Origin: Propionibacteriaceae bacterium
GTDB taxonomy: Bacteria > Actinomycetota > Actinomycetes > Propionibacteriales > Propionibacteriaceae
Reading direction: 5' to 3'
Length of the DNA stretch: 40,003 nt
NCBI GenBank assembly: GCA_031272505.1
Contig: JAISTQ010000059.1
Location: 1-40,003 of the forward strand
The notes beneath the pieces were generated by a model, which saw only the letters and a program-made list of their open reading frames with translations, made no database searches and was not told the DNA's origin. The position numbers and the translations under genes were made by a program. Positions 1 to 5,861 of the stretch are shown piece by piece. Every line of letters begins with the position of its first letter. Position 1 is the stretch's first letter.

Positions 1-64
1 TGGACCATCAAACAAGCAGAACAAGGGTCGCTTACGCTCAACCGTCCCACCGGATCCGGAGGAA

Positions 65-114
65 ACCGTCCACACTTTCCAAAAACCCCTTGATTTCACA
101 AAAGTGTGGACGGT
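65..114. repeat. 14-bp perfect inverted repeat with 22-nt spacer
   Basis: ACCGTCCACACTTT at 65-78 is the exact reverse complement of 101-114. No T-run follows on either strand, so a simple terminator is not obvious. It could be the end of a lost mobile element or a protein-binding hairpin. Confidence 0.6.
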
Positions 115-158
115 GACGCCACACAACACGTTGACGGAAAGCCCGAGCACAATAGCCG

Positions 159-310
159 GCGCGGGCCAACAGACGGCCATGCCGGGCAGGCCGGGCCCGC
201 GCAATGGGCGCAGCATCGAAGAAGGGGGTGCAGGGTGCGGGAGGTGGGAGTGTCGGCGCGGGCCAACAGACGGCCATGCCGGAGAGGGCCGGCCCGCGAA
301 ATGGTGGTCG
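159..310 (+). repeat. Dispersed hairpin repeat family B, two tandem copies
   Basis: Arms GCGCGGGCC (159-167) and GGCCCGCGC (194-202) form a perfect 9-bp stem. A second copy starts 97 bp later: arm 256-264 pairs with 291-298, with the loop sequence almost unchanged. A diverged third copy lies at 33158-33250 and shares the downstream tail (AATG, then GAAGAAGGGGTGC-like, then GGAGGTGGGAG-like). Unit length is about 95 bp. Confidence 0.65.
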
Positions 311-545
311 CTTCGCTCCCGCACTCTTGGTTCGCTCCAAGTGTGCTACCGCACACGTCGCGATGCTCGGCTTCGCCTGTCAGACTCAATCGTCACGGTC
401 GAATGAGCAAGCTCGCTCTCCCGCTCCTCAATCGTCTGTTCGCCTTCGCCTCCAGACTTCAATCGTCACGTGCGAATGAGCTTGAGCTCGCTCTCCCGCT
501 CCTCAATCGTCTGGATCCCCGGCCTTCGGCCGGGGATGACGGCGA
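304..545 (+). repeat. Dispersed intergenic repeat family A, with internal 73-bp duplication
   Basis: The copy begins with TCGCTTCGCTC-like and TTGGTTCGCTCCAAG motifs. It contains two tandem units, 371-443 and 444-515, each running from CTTCGCC through CAATCGTCAC to CTCAATCGTCTG. It ends in a strong hairpin, 515-524 paired with 528-537, followed by GATGAC. Relatives lie at 864-965 (reverse), 13153-13190 (short, reverse), 19334-19430 and 23769-23935. Confidence 0.7.
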
Positions 546-653
546 GGGGGCTACGGGGTGAGGGGTGAGGGGAAAGGCGAGGGGCTGCCGGGAAAGGGAG
601 GGTGAGGGGAAAAGCGAGAGGCCGATGGAAAGGGAGGTGGGATGTCGGGGACA

Positions 654-801
654 GACCACGGAATGCGGAGGCCGACCACGGAATGGGGAGGTAAGTTGCG
701 AAAACCCAAGTTACTTCTCGATTCGGTGGAAAAAGGTGCCCGGGAACCACGGAATGGGGAGGTAAATGGCGAATCGGGCAACTTACCCCCTGATTCGGTG
801 G
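654..801 (+). repeat. Tandem long-stem palindromic units, family C
   Basis: Two units start 71 bp apart (675 and 746), after a partial unit at 655-674. Each has arms of about 23 nt: 676-698 with 707-729, and 747-769 with 779-801. The left arm starts CCACGGAATGGGGAGGTAA and the right arm is its imperfect reverse complement ending in GATTCGGTGG. Compensating differences between the two units keep the stems. It resembles a small palindromic MITE or REP-type element. Confidence 0.6.
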
Positions 802-863
802 TATCGGGGGTCAGAGTTTGGAGGTGAGGGTGTCGGGCGGGTGAAGAGGGTGAGGAGGAGCCG

Positions 864-965
864 AAGGCACTCCGACGAACACACTGAGCCTGAGCGCGTG
901 AAACGCGCGAAGACAGTTTCGCGGAGCCGAGCGAAACGAGGACAGTTTCGCGGAGGCGAGCGGAG
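864..965 (-). repeat. Repeat family A, reverse-oriented copy
   Basis: GGCACTCCGACGAAC at about 866-880 is the reverse complement of the segment near 23800. CCGAGCGAAACGAGGAC matches the reverse complement of TCCTCGCTTCGCTCGG. GACAGTTTCGCGGAG occurs twice here as a short direct repeat (starting about 912 and 940). Confidence 0.55.
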
Positions 966-978
966 CAGCGCGGTTAAA

Positions 979-1014
979 CGATAGTGGCCGGCGCGCGGGC
1001 ACCGGCCACTATCG
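979..1014 (-). terminator. Rho-independent terminator of the VOC-ending operon
   Basis: A perfect 13-bp stem (979-991 with 1002-1014; CGATAGTGGCCGG) encloses a 10-nt loop. It lies 10 bp beyond the stop codon of the last gene of the minus-strand operon. In that direction it is followed by a short TTTAA tract. Confidence 0.8.
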
Positions 1015-1024
1015 CGAGTAACAA

Positions 1025-1348
1025 CTACGCGAACTGGTAGTACTCGATTAGGACGCCGTCTTTAACAACGAACGCCATCTTGTCGCCGCCACCAGCGTCA
1101 ATAGGACCAAAGACGACGCGGTCGGCTTCGGCGACATGCTTCTCGATTTCGCTTACCTTGTAAGCGACGTGCAACTGGAAGTGCATCTCCTCGGGGAACG
1201 GGCCACCCTCCTCAAAGCGGAGGTACTCAAACTTGTGGTCGGTCTCGTCGGGGTTGTTCAGCCAGAGCTTCATGCCATCGGCATAGTTCATGCCAGGGCG
1301 CTTTTCGGTCACTGGGACACCGATGTGCCAGAGTTCCAGAATTGCCAT
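1025..1348 (-). CDS. VOC (glyoxalase-fold) small protein, last gene of the dha/lsrF-like operon
   Basis: The product is 107 residues, the size of one two-module VOC domain. Seen directly: an N-terminal LELWHIGVPV strand with His8, a central QLHV strand with a second His near residue 59, and a C-terminal VVFGPI...MAFVVKDGVLIEYYQF segment with the Glu expected as metal ligand in glyoxalase/epimerase-type VOC enzymes. An AAAGG Shine-Dalgarno lies 8 bases before ATG. It follows the DUF1097-like gene by 36 bp and is the last gene before a terminator. By position it could isomerise or epimerise an intermediate of the pathway, much as LsrG does in autoinducer-2 breakdown, although LsrG has a different fold. 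The family call is moderate and the substrate is unknown. Confidence 0.6.
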   Translation of the reverse strand: MAILELWHIGVPVTEKRPGMNYADGMKLWLNNPDETDHKFEYLRFEEGGPFPEEMHFQLHVAYKVSEIEKHVAEADRVVFGPIDAGGGDKMAFVVKDGVLIEYYQFA

Positions 1349-1384
1349 TTTTTGCCTTTCTTAGTGTTTAGGGGTGTTCAGTTT

Positions 1385-1969
1385 TTACGCGAACGGGGTG
1401 CCGATCAGGCCAGCCACGAAGACCGTCAGCCAACCAGCGGCCAAGCCGATGACGCAGTACACCAGCTCGCCGATGCCGGCGCTGGCGTAGTTCGCCCACT
1501 TCGAGGCCCCTTCGGGGAAGGAACCCGGAATCTGCGGGAAGTAGCTCATGATGCCAAAGAAGACGCCCGCGCCCACGAACAACGCCGGGACATACGCGAA
1601 CGGCCAGGGGGCGATCATCAAGAAGATGACGACCGTCACCAAGATCACGAGGGAGAGCGGGGTGGCCCAGAAGCCGAGCTTGCCGAACGCGCCGGCGAGT
1701 TCGAAGATGGCGATCGAGGCGATGATGGCGATGATGTAGGACACCAGCGCCGACAGGCCACCGTTGACCCCGCCTTCGTTCGGGCCGCCGATGAGCACCG
1801 AGCCGCCGAGGAAATAGATGGCCCATGCCTGGAAGGCGATCCAGCCGCCACCGGACTTGATTGGGCCGACGATCTTGGTCTTCACCAAGAGCTGATCAAT
1901 GACCTGCACCAGGGCGGCGATCACCGCGATGGGGAAAGCCCATTGAACTAAATGATTGAGTAGTTCCAT
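1385..1969 (-). CDS. DUF1097-like multi-pass membrane protein
   Basis: The product is 194 residues with about five hydrophobic helices: near 8-28, 45-58, 72-95, 100-135 and 163-190. A WIAFQAWAIYFLGG segment near 47-60 and YVPALFVGAGVFFG near 126-139 resemble the WAGF..YF..GG and FVPG.F.GA patterns of the DUF1097 (YcdZ-type) family. The ribosome binding site is weak (AAAGA). It sits between the LsrF-type gene and the VOC gene. No other transport gene is in the operon, so it is the obvious candidate for moving the substrate or product across the membrane; that is inference. The upstream intergenic gap (about 120 bp) contains a hairpin. Confidence 0.6.
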   Translation of the reverse strand: MELLNHLVQWAFPIAVIAALVQVIDQLLVKTKIVGPIKSGGGWIAFQAWAIYFLGGSVLIGGPNEGGVNGGLSALVSYIIAIIASIAIFELAGAFGKLGFWATPLSLVILVTVVIFLMIAPWPFAYVPALFVGAGVFFGIMSYFPQIPGSFPEGASKWANYASAGIGELVYCVIGLAAGWLTVFVAGLIGTPFA

Positions 1970-2040
1970 TTTGATTATCTTTCAGTGTTAGGGTCTCAGT
2001 TGTGTCGCTGGCAGGGCATCCGACCCAGCCAGGGATATGG

Positions 2041-2092
2041 GGGACGGACTGTCGGTCTTTGCGATTCCCGGGCAGTCCGTCCCATCTTTTTT
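2041..2092. terminator. Hairpin between the LsrF-type gene and the DUF1097-like gene
   Basis: GGGACGGACTG (2041-2051) pairs perfectly with CAGTCCGTCCC (2073-2083). On the plus strand it is followed by ATCTTTTTTT, a textbook terminator for antisense transcription. On the minus strand, the operon direction, no U-tract follows. There it may instead protect or process the mRNA, or attenuate partially, between the two genes. Confidence 0.5.
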
Positions 2093-2973
2093 TACGATTT
2101 CACGTCCAAGTAGAACTCGTAGGCCCGCTTGTCGGTGAACGCCTCATGGACGACCTTGCCCACGGCTTGCGCCATGGCGTTCGGATCGTCCGCCTGGAAG
2201 ATGTTGCGGCCCATATCGACGCCGCGGGCACCTTCGTTGATCGCCCGGTAGGCCATCGTCAACGCTTCGGATTCGGGAAGTTTCTTCCCGCCCGCGATCA
2301 CGATGGGCACTGGGCAGGCATGGGTGACATGCTCGAAGCCGTCACAGTAGTACGACTTCACCACATGCGCGCCATTCTCAGCCAGCATCCGGGTGGCTAA
2401 CAGGAAGAACTGCTCGGTACGGGCCATGTCCTTGCCGACGGCGACGACGCCGAGGGTCGGGATGCCGGCCTTGGTTCCGGCATCTACGGTCCGCGCCAGC
2501 AGTTCCAAAGAGCGGGCTTCGCCGGCCGACCCGATGAAGGTCTGCACGGCCACCGCCACCGCGTCCATCGCCACCGCGTTCTCCATGTCGATGGCAATGC
2601 CACCGCCCACCGTCATGTCCTCAAACAGGACGGAGGTGTCATAGGTGGAACGCAGGCAGATCGGCTTCTGGACGGTCGGCGGCACGCAGGTCTTGAAAGC
2701 CCCGCGCGTGCCCATCAGCACGTTGACGTAAGGAGCCAACGGAGGGATGACGAGGTCGAGCCGCTCCAGCCCGGAAGTCGGGCCCATGATGTAGCCGTGG
2801 TCGAACGCCAACATCACGGTGTTGCCCGAGGCAGGTGAGAACATCTGCGCGAGCCGATGCTGCATCCCCCAATCCAGATGGCCAGCCCCCTTGATGGGGA
2901 AACCGCCCGAATCTGGCGGCGGGACGCCCACGCCGTAATCCTTCGAGGCCTTGTTGCCGACAGCATCCGCCAT
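2092..2973 (-). CDS. LsrF-type class I aldolase/thiolase
   Basis: The product is 293 residues, close to E. coli LsrF (291), which it resembles along its whole length as I remember that protein. Matching blocks are KGAGHLDWGMQ (28-38), VMLAFDHGY with Asp58 (53-61), GPTSGLERLD (64-73), VKSYYCDGFE with the expected Schiff-base Lys206 (205-214), PVPIVIAGGKKLPE (221-234) and GVDMGRNIFQ (251-260). LsrF cleaves phosphorylated 3-hydroxypentane-2,4-dione with CoA in autoinducer-2 catabolism. Here the kinase upstream is DhaKL rather than LsrK and no LsrACDB transporter is present, so the substrate may be a different phosphorylated ketose or diketone. It starts 2 bp after dhaK. Confidence 0.85.
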   Translation of the reverse strand: MADAVGNKASKDYGVGVPPPDSGGFPIKGAGHLDWGMQHRLAQMFSPASGNTVMLAFDHGYIMGPTSGLERLDLVIPPLAPYVNVLMGTRGAFKTCVPPTVQKPICLRSTYDTSVLFEDMTVGGGIAIDMENAVAMDAVAVAVQTFIGSAGEARSLELLARTVDAGTKAGIPTLGVVAVGKDMARTEQFFLLATRMLAENGAHVVKSYYCDGFEHVTHACPVPIVIAGGKKLPESEALTMAYRAINEGARGVDMGRNIFQADDPNAMAQAVGKVVHEAFTDKRAYEFYLDVKS

Positions 2974-2975
2974 GA

Positions 2976-3980
2976 CTACACCTGCTTGTAATACGGGGTG
3001 TTGCAGGGCGCCTTCCAGTAGTGCAGCAGCTCGTCATCCATGCGGGCGACGAAGAGCTGGAAGCCAGCCTGCTCCTGGACGGTGAGCATCTCGCCGACGA
3101 AGTTGGCGACGATCTCGATGTTCTTGCCAGCCAGATACTGCACGCAGCGCCGGTAGATCACCAGCAGCTCCATCAGCGTGGTGGCGCCGGAGCCGTTCAG
3201 GATCAGCATGATCTTCTCGCCGTCCTGGATGTCCAGGTCGTTGAGCAGGCCCTGCACCATGATGTCGGCGGTCTCATCGGCGGACTTCATCGGCTGACGG
3301 CCACCGCCGCCTTCACCGTGCTGCCCCATGCCGATCTCCATGTCGTCATCGCCCAGATCGCCGAACGGCATCCCGGTCTGCGGGTGCGTGGCGGTGCGGA
3401 CGGCGACGGCCAGGGTGGCCATGTTGTCAGCGAAACGCTGGGCCAATGCGGCGACCTCTTCGAGGGACTTGCCCTCAGCGGCGGCAGCGCCGGCGATCTT
3501 GTACAGCGGGACGCAGCCGACCAGGCCGCGGCGGTCGTCAGAGTTCGAGCGCGGCGCGTTCGAGACGTCTTCCTGGGTGACCACCTTGATGCACTTGACG
3601 CCGGGCTCGTTTTCGAGCGTCCGCATCGTCAATTTGCCGGTGATCATGTCGCCAGCGTGGTTCAGCACGACGTAGAGGACGCCTTTGCCCTTCTCCGCCA
3701 GCTTGATGGCATCCACGCAGGCTTCGGGGCCGGGGGCGGCGAAAATGTCGCCGACGACCGAGATGTCGATCATGCCCTCACCGACGAACCCCGACAGCGC
3801 CGGCTCATGCCCGGCTCCGCCCTGGGTGACGATGGTGACGCGATCTGCGCTGGCCAGCTTCTTGTTGATGACCTTGTTGTCCGGGCCGAGCTCGACGAGG
3901 TCCTGATGCGCGAGGGCGAGGCCTTCGAGCACTTCGGCGGTCAAGTTGGCTGGATCATTGATGAACTTCTTCATCTTCAT
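2976..3980 (-). CDS. dhaK: Dihydroxyacetone kinase subunit DhaK-like
   Basis: The product is 334 residues. DhaK binds its substrate covalently as a hemiaminal on a histidine; that residue is visible as His221 in GMGQHGEGG. GGAGHEPALSGFVGEGM (54-70), VGDIFAAPGP (77-84) and the NHAGD loop with Asp111 (108-111) form the substrate site. The AAGGAGG ribosome binding site is 9 bases before the first ATG. The gene pairs with dhaL. No dhaM (phosphohistidine donor) lies nearby, so ATP-dependent phosphorylation, or a donor encoded elsewhere, is possible. Actinobacterial DhaKL-like enzymes are known to act on erythrulose as well as dihydroxyacetone, so the substrate cannot be fixed. An LsrF-type enzyme next door argues for a 4-5 carbon compound. 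Confidence 0.9.
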   Translation of the reverse strand: MKMKKFINDPANLTAEVLEGLALAHQDLVELGPDNKVINKKLASADRVTIVTQGGAGHEPALSGFVGEGMIDISVVGDIFAAPGPEACVDAIKLAEKGKGVLYVVLNHAGDMITGKLTMRTLENEPGVKCIKVVTQEDVSNAPRSNSDDRRGLVGCVPLYKIAGAAAAEGKSLEEVAALAQRFADNMATLAVAVRTATHPQTGMPFGDLGDDDMEIGMGQHGEGGGGRQPMKSADETADIMVQGLLNDLDIQDGEKIMLILNGSGATTLMELLVIYRRCVQYLAGKNIEIVANFVGEMLTVQEQAGFQLFVARMDDELLHYWKAPCNTPYYKQV

Positions 3981-4000
3981 TAGCTAGAACCTCCTTGTTT

Positions 4001-4031
4001 GTTCTTGGATCTGTGTTCGTTCTTGGGTCTG
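4001..4031. repeat. 18-bp period direct repeat in the dhaL-dhaK gap
   Basis: GTTCTTGGATCTG (4001-4013) recurs as GTTCTTGGGTCTG at 4019-4031, just upstream of the dhaK ribosome binding site. It is a candidate binding or processing site; no function is visible. Confidence 0.4.
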
Positions 4032-4044
4032 AATATCGCAGGAA

Positions 4045-4677
4045 TTAAGTTGTGTGCGGTGCTCCCAGGCTCAGCCCCTGGAAAAACGCGGCGGTGCTCA
4101 TCGCACCGGCGTCGGGGGTGCCGAGCGTCCGTTCTCCGTATACCCGCGCCCTTCCGAAATGCGAAACCATCTCGGTGGTGGCTTGGGCTCCGGCGGTGGC
4201 GGCTGCTGCGGCAACCGCCAGTATCTCGGGGATGTCGCCTTCGCAGTCTTCCGCGGCTGCGACGGCGGGTAACAATGCGTCCATCATCGTTTTTTCGCCC
4301 ACTTGGGCCTTGGTGACGGATTGCATCGCGGCCCGGCTGCCGACGAACATCGCCTTCAGCAGCCCGGCGTCAATCTCCTCGGTTTCGGCGTCCAGCGGAT
4401 CACTCAACCCCTCCACGAGCATTCCGTAGAGCGGCCCGGCCGAACCGCCGCCGACCCCCATCACCGCGCTGGACAGGCTTTTCAAGAACGGCTTGAAGGG
4501 CTGGTCCGTCCAGGCTTCGACTGCTTGGCGGAAGGTCTTGGCGATTTTGCCGATGGTGATGCCGTGGTCGCCGTCACCGAAGGTGGAATCGATTTCGTTG
4601 TAGGTGGGTACGTTCTCTTCCCAGGTGTCTGCCACGGAGAGCAGGAGAAGGCCGAACCCCTTCCTGTCTAGTAACAT
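4045..4677 (-). CDS. dhaL: Dihydroxyacetone kinase subunit DhaL-like
   Basis: The product is 210 residues, the usual DhaL length. The open frame continues upstream to 4752, but ATG 4677 is chosen because GGAGG sits 6 bases before it and the family begins here. The nucleotide/Mg2+ motif DSTFGDGDHG gives Asp30, Asp35 and Asp37. GVGGGSAGPLYG is the glycine loop, and FGRARVYGERTLGTPDAGA is the C-terminal signature. DhaL carries the ADP/ATP and phosphorylates the substrate held by DhaK. It is the first gene of the operon, divergent from the SorC-type regulator. Confidence 0.9.
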   Translation of the reverse strand: MLLDRKGFGLLLLSVADTWEENVPTYNEIDSTFGDGDHGITIGKIAKTFRQAVEAWTDQPFKPFLKSLSSAVMGVGGGSAGPLYGMLVEGLSDPLDAETEEIDAGLLKAMFVGSRAAMQSVTKAQVGEKTMMDALLPAVAAAEDCEGDIPEILAVAAAAATAGAQATTEMVSHFGRARVYGERTLGTPDAGAMSTAAFFQGLSLGAPHTT

Positions 4678-4783
4678 TAGTAACCTCCATTGGCTACAGC
4701 GGTACATTCCGTCTACAAGCCTAAACACTGGCCGAACCAAAGAAAAAAGCACATTTGTTACAGTTTTTCGACCCCTCTGGCGG

Positions 4784-4798
4784 GTTTGAGGCTCAAAC
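4784..4798. promoter_or_regulatory. Perfect palindrome, likely operator of the SorC-type regulator
   Basis: GTTTGAGGCTCAAAC has two 7-bp arms around one base. It sits 4 bp upstream of the regulator's -10 box, in the divergent 137-bp region shared with dhaL. Its position fits autoregulation and control of the operon; this is inferred from layout only. Confidence 0.55.
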
Positions 4799-4802
4799 GT
4801 GC

Positions 4803-4808
4803 TAGTAT
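4803..4808 (+). promoter_or_regulatory. -10 box of a leaderless promoter (SorC-type regulator)
   Basis: TAGTAT is followed by exactly 6 bases and then GTG 4815. No ribosome binding site precedes that GTG, so transcription and translation probably start together. Confidence 0.65.
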
Positions 4809-4814
4809 CGCCGG

Positions 4815-5774
4815 GTGCGAGACGCCCGCTTGAAGCGATTGGAAGCGGTGGCCCGGCTCTACTACGAACAGGATTTGAGCCAGGAGGCCATCGCCCGTCG
4901 GCTGCGCATTTCCCGTCCGTACGTCTCCCGGATGCTCTCCCAGGCGAAGGAGGCGGGCATCGTCAAGATCAGCATCCTCTCCCAGGCGCCGCCGGACGAG
5001 GTGGTGGAGGCGGACGTCCGGGAAACCTTCCAACTCAACAGCGTCGCTTTGGTCGAAGACGGGCCGCAGGACAGCGTCACCAACGAGTCGCTGGGCAAGG
5101 CCGCGCTGCAGTTGATCGACGCCATCGGCGGCGGACGGCTGGGGCTGGGCTGGGGGAATGTGATTGGCACCTTGGTCGCCGGGCTGGAGCGTCGTCCGTC
5201 ATTCCCCTCAAAGGTGACGGACGTGACGCCGCTGGTCGGCAATCGCGGCATCCCGATCCGGCACTACCACTCGAACGAGAACGCCCGCATTGCCGCCACC
5301 CAACTCCAAGCCCAGGCGCACTACCTGCACGCCCCCTCGCTGGCGGAGACGAAGCACGAGCTGGATCTGCTGCGGCAGACCGAGCACTACAAGGCGGTGC
5401 TGGCCGAATGGCAGCAGTTGGACGTCGCGCTGGTGAACATCGGGAACCACCCGTCCACCCCGGACTTCGCCACCGCCGCCCGCTACGGGAACCTGCTCAC
5501 CCAGCGGCACGCGGTGGGCCGGCTGATCGCCTATTACTACGACGTCTTCGGGGAGATCATCCACTCCGAGCAGGATTACGCCATCCAGATCCCGCTGGAG
5601 ATCCTGGGCGCCGTCCCGCGGGTGATCGGGATCGTGAGCGCGAACGTCAGCACCGACGCTTTGATGGGGGCGCTGCGCACCGGGCAACTGACTGACATCG
5701 TCGTCCACCAATCTCTGATGGCTTCGGTGATGTCGCTGGCGGCCGCCGAAGGTGTGGCGGCGGACGCCGGGTGA
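4815..5774 (+). CDS. SorC/DeoR (LsrR-type) sugar-binding transcriptional regulator
   Basis: The product is 319 residues, the usual length (LsrR 317). The N-terminus carries a helix-turn-helix: VARLYYEQDLSQEAIARRL (about 12-30), then ISRPYVSRMLSQAKEAGIV (32-50). A C-terminal phosphosugar-binding domain follows (GLGWGNVIGTLVAGL, VALVNIGNHPSTPDF), with family-like spacing of glycine loops. SorC-family regulators bind phosphorylated sugars, LsrR binding phospho-AI-2, and release DNA. Being divergent from a kinase-led operon fits sensing of the DhaKL product. The start is GTG at a leaderless promoter, with a palindrome immediately upstream. Confidence 0.85.
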   Translation: MRDARLKRLEAVARLYYEQDLSQEAIARRLRISRPYVSRMLSQAKEAGIVKISILSQAPPDEVVEADVRETFQLNSVALVEDGPQDSVTNESLGKAALQLIDAIGGGRLGLGWGNVIGTLVAGLERRPSFPSKVTDVTPLVGNRGIPIRHYHSNENARIAATQLQAQAHYLHAPSLAETKHELDLLRQTEHYKAVLAEWQQLDVALVNIGNHPSTPDFATAARYGNLLTQRHAVGRLIAYYYDVFGEIIHSEQDYAIQIPLEILGAVPRVIGIVSANVSTDALMGALRTGQLTDIVVHQSLMASVMSLAAAEGVAADAG

Positions 5775-5777
5775 GTG

Positions 5778-5849
5778 AGCCTCCAATCGGATTCGAACCG
5801 ATGACCTTCCGCTTACAAGGCGGGAGCTCTACCACTGAGCTATAGAGGC
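5778..5849 (-). tRNA. tRNA-Thr (anticodon UGU)
   Basis: A 72-nt cloverleaf can be folded by eye. The acceptor stem is GCCTCTA/TGGAGGC, the D-stem GCTC/GAGC, the anticodon loop CTTGTAA (UGU) and the T-arm ATCGG-TTCGAAT-CCGAT, with discriminator U. The anticodon stem has one C-A mismatch at its outer pair. CCA is not encoded. It lies 12 bp after the DedA-family gene on the same strand and 3 bp from the convergent regulator stop, so it is probably processed from the longer transcript or has a promoter within that gene. Confidence 0.93.
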
Positions 5850-5861
5850 AGGAGAACCAGT

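Larger units (their letters stand above)
1..1024. other. Gene-free, repeat-rich region
   Basis: I see no convincing gene here. The open frames are low-complexity shadows of repeats and show no ribosome binding site with a plausible protein. The stretch holds a long inverted repeat (65-114), two tandem copies of dispersed hairpin family B (159-310), a tandemly duplicated copy of family A (304-545), tandem long-stem hairpins of family C (654-801), a reverse-oriented family A copy (864-965) and a terminator (979-1014). It is a repeat sink downstream of the operon that ends at 1025. Confidence 0.7.

Noticed and set aside
38-984. Several small open frames at the left end
   Set aside because: They run through repeats in all frames, have biased Pro/Arg/Ser composition and change with each repeat copy.
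1136-1951. A 271-codon plus-strand frame
   Set aside because: Antisense to the VOC and DUF1097-like genes; low-complexity charged composition and no family resemblance.
2092-4677. True lsr (autoinducer-2) operon
   Set aside because: LsrK, LsrG and LsrACDB are missing; only the LsrF-type and regulator genes match, so a direct lsr label would overstate it.
5778-5849. tRNA gene as an integration site
   Set aside because: No duplicated tRNA 3' end and no integrase nearby; the neighbours are ordinary genes.
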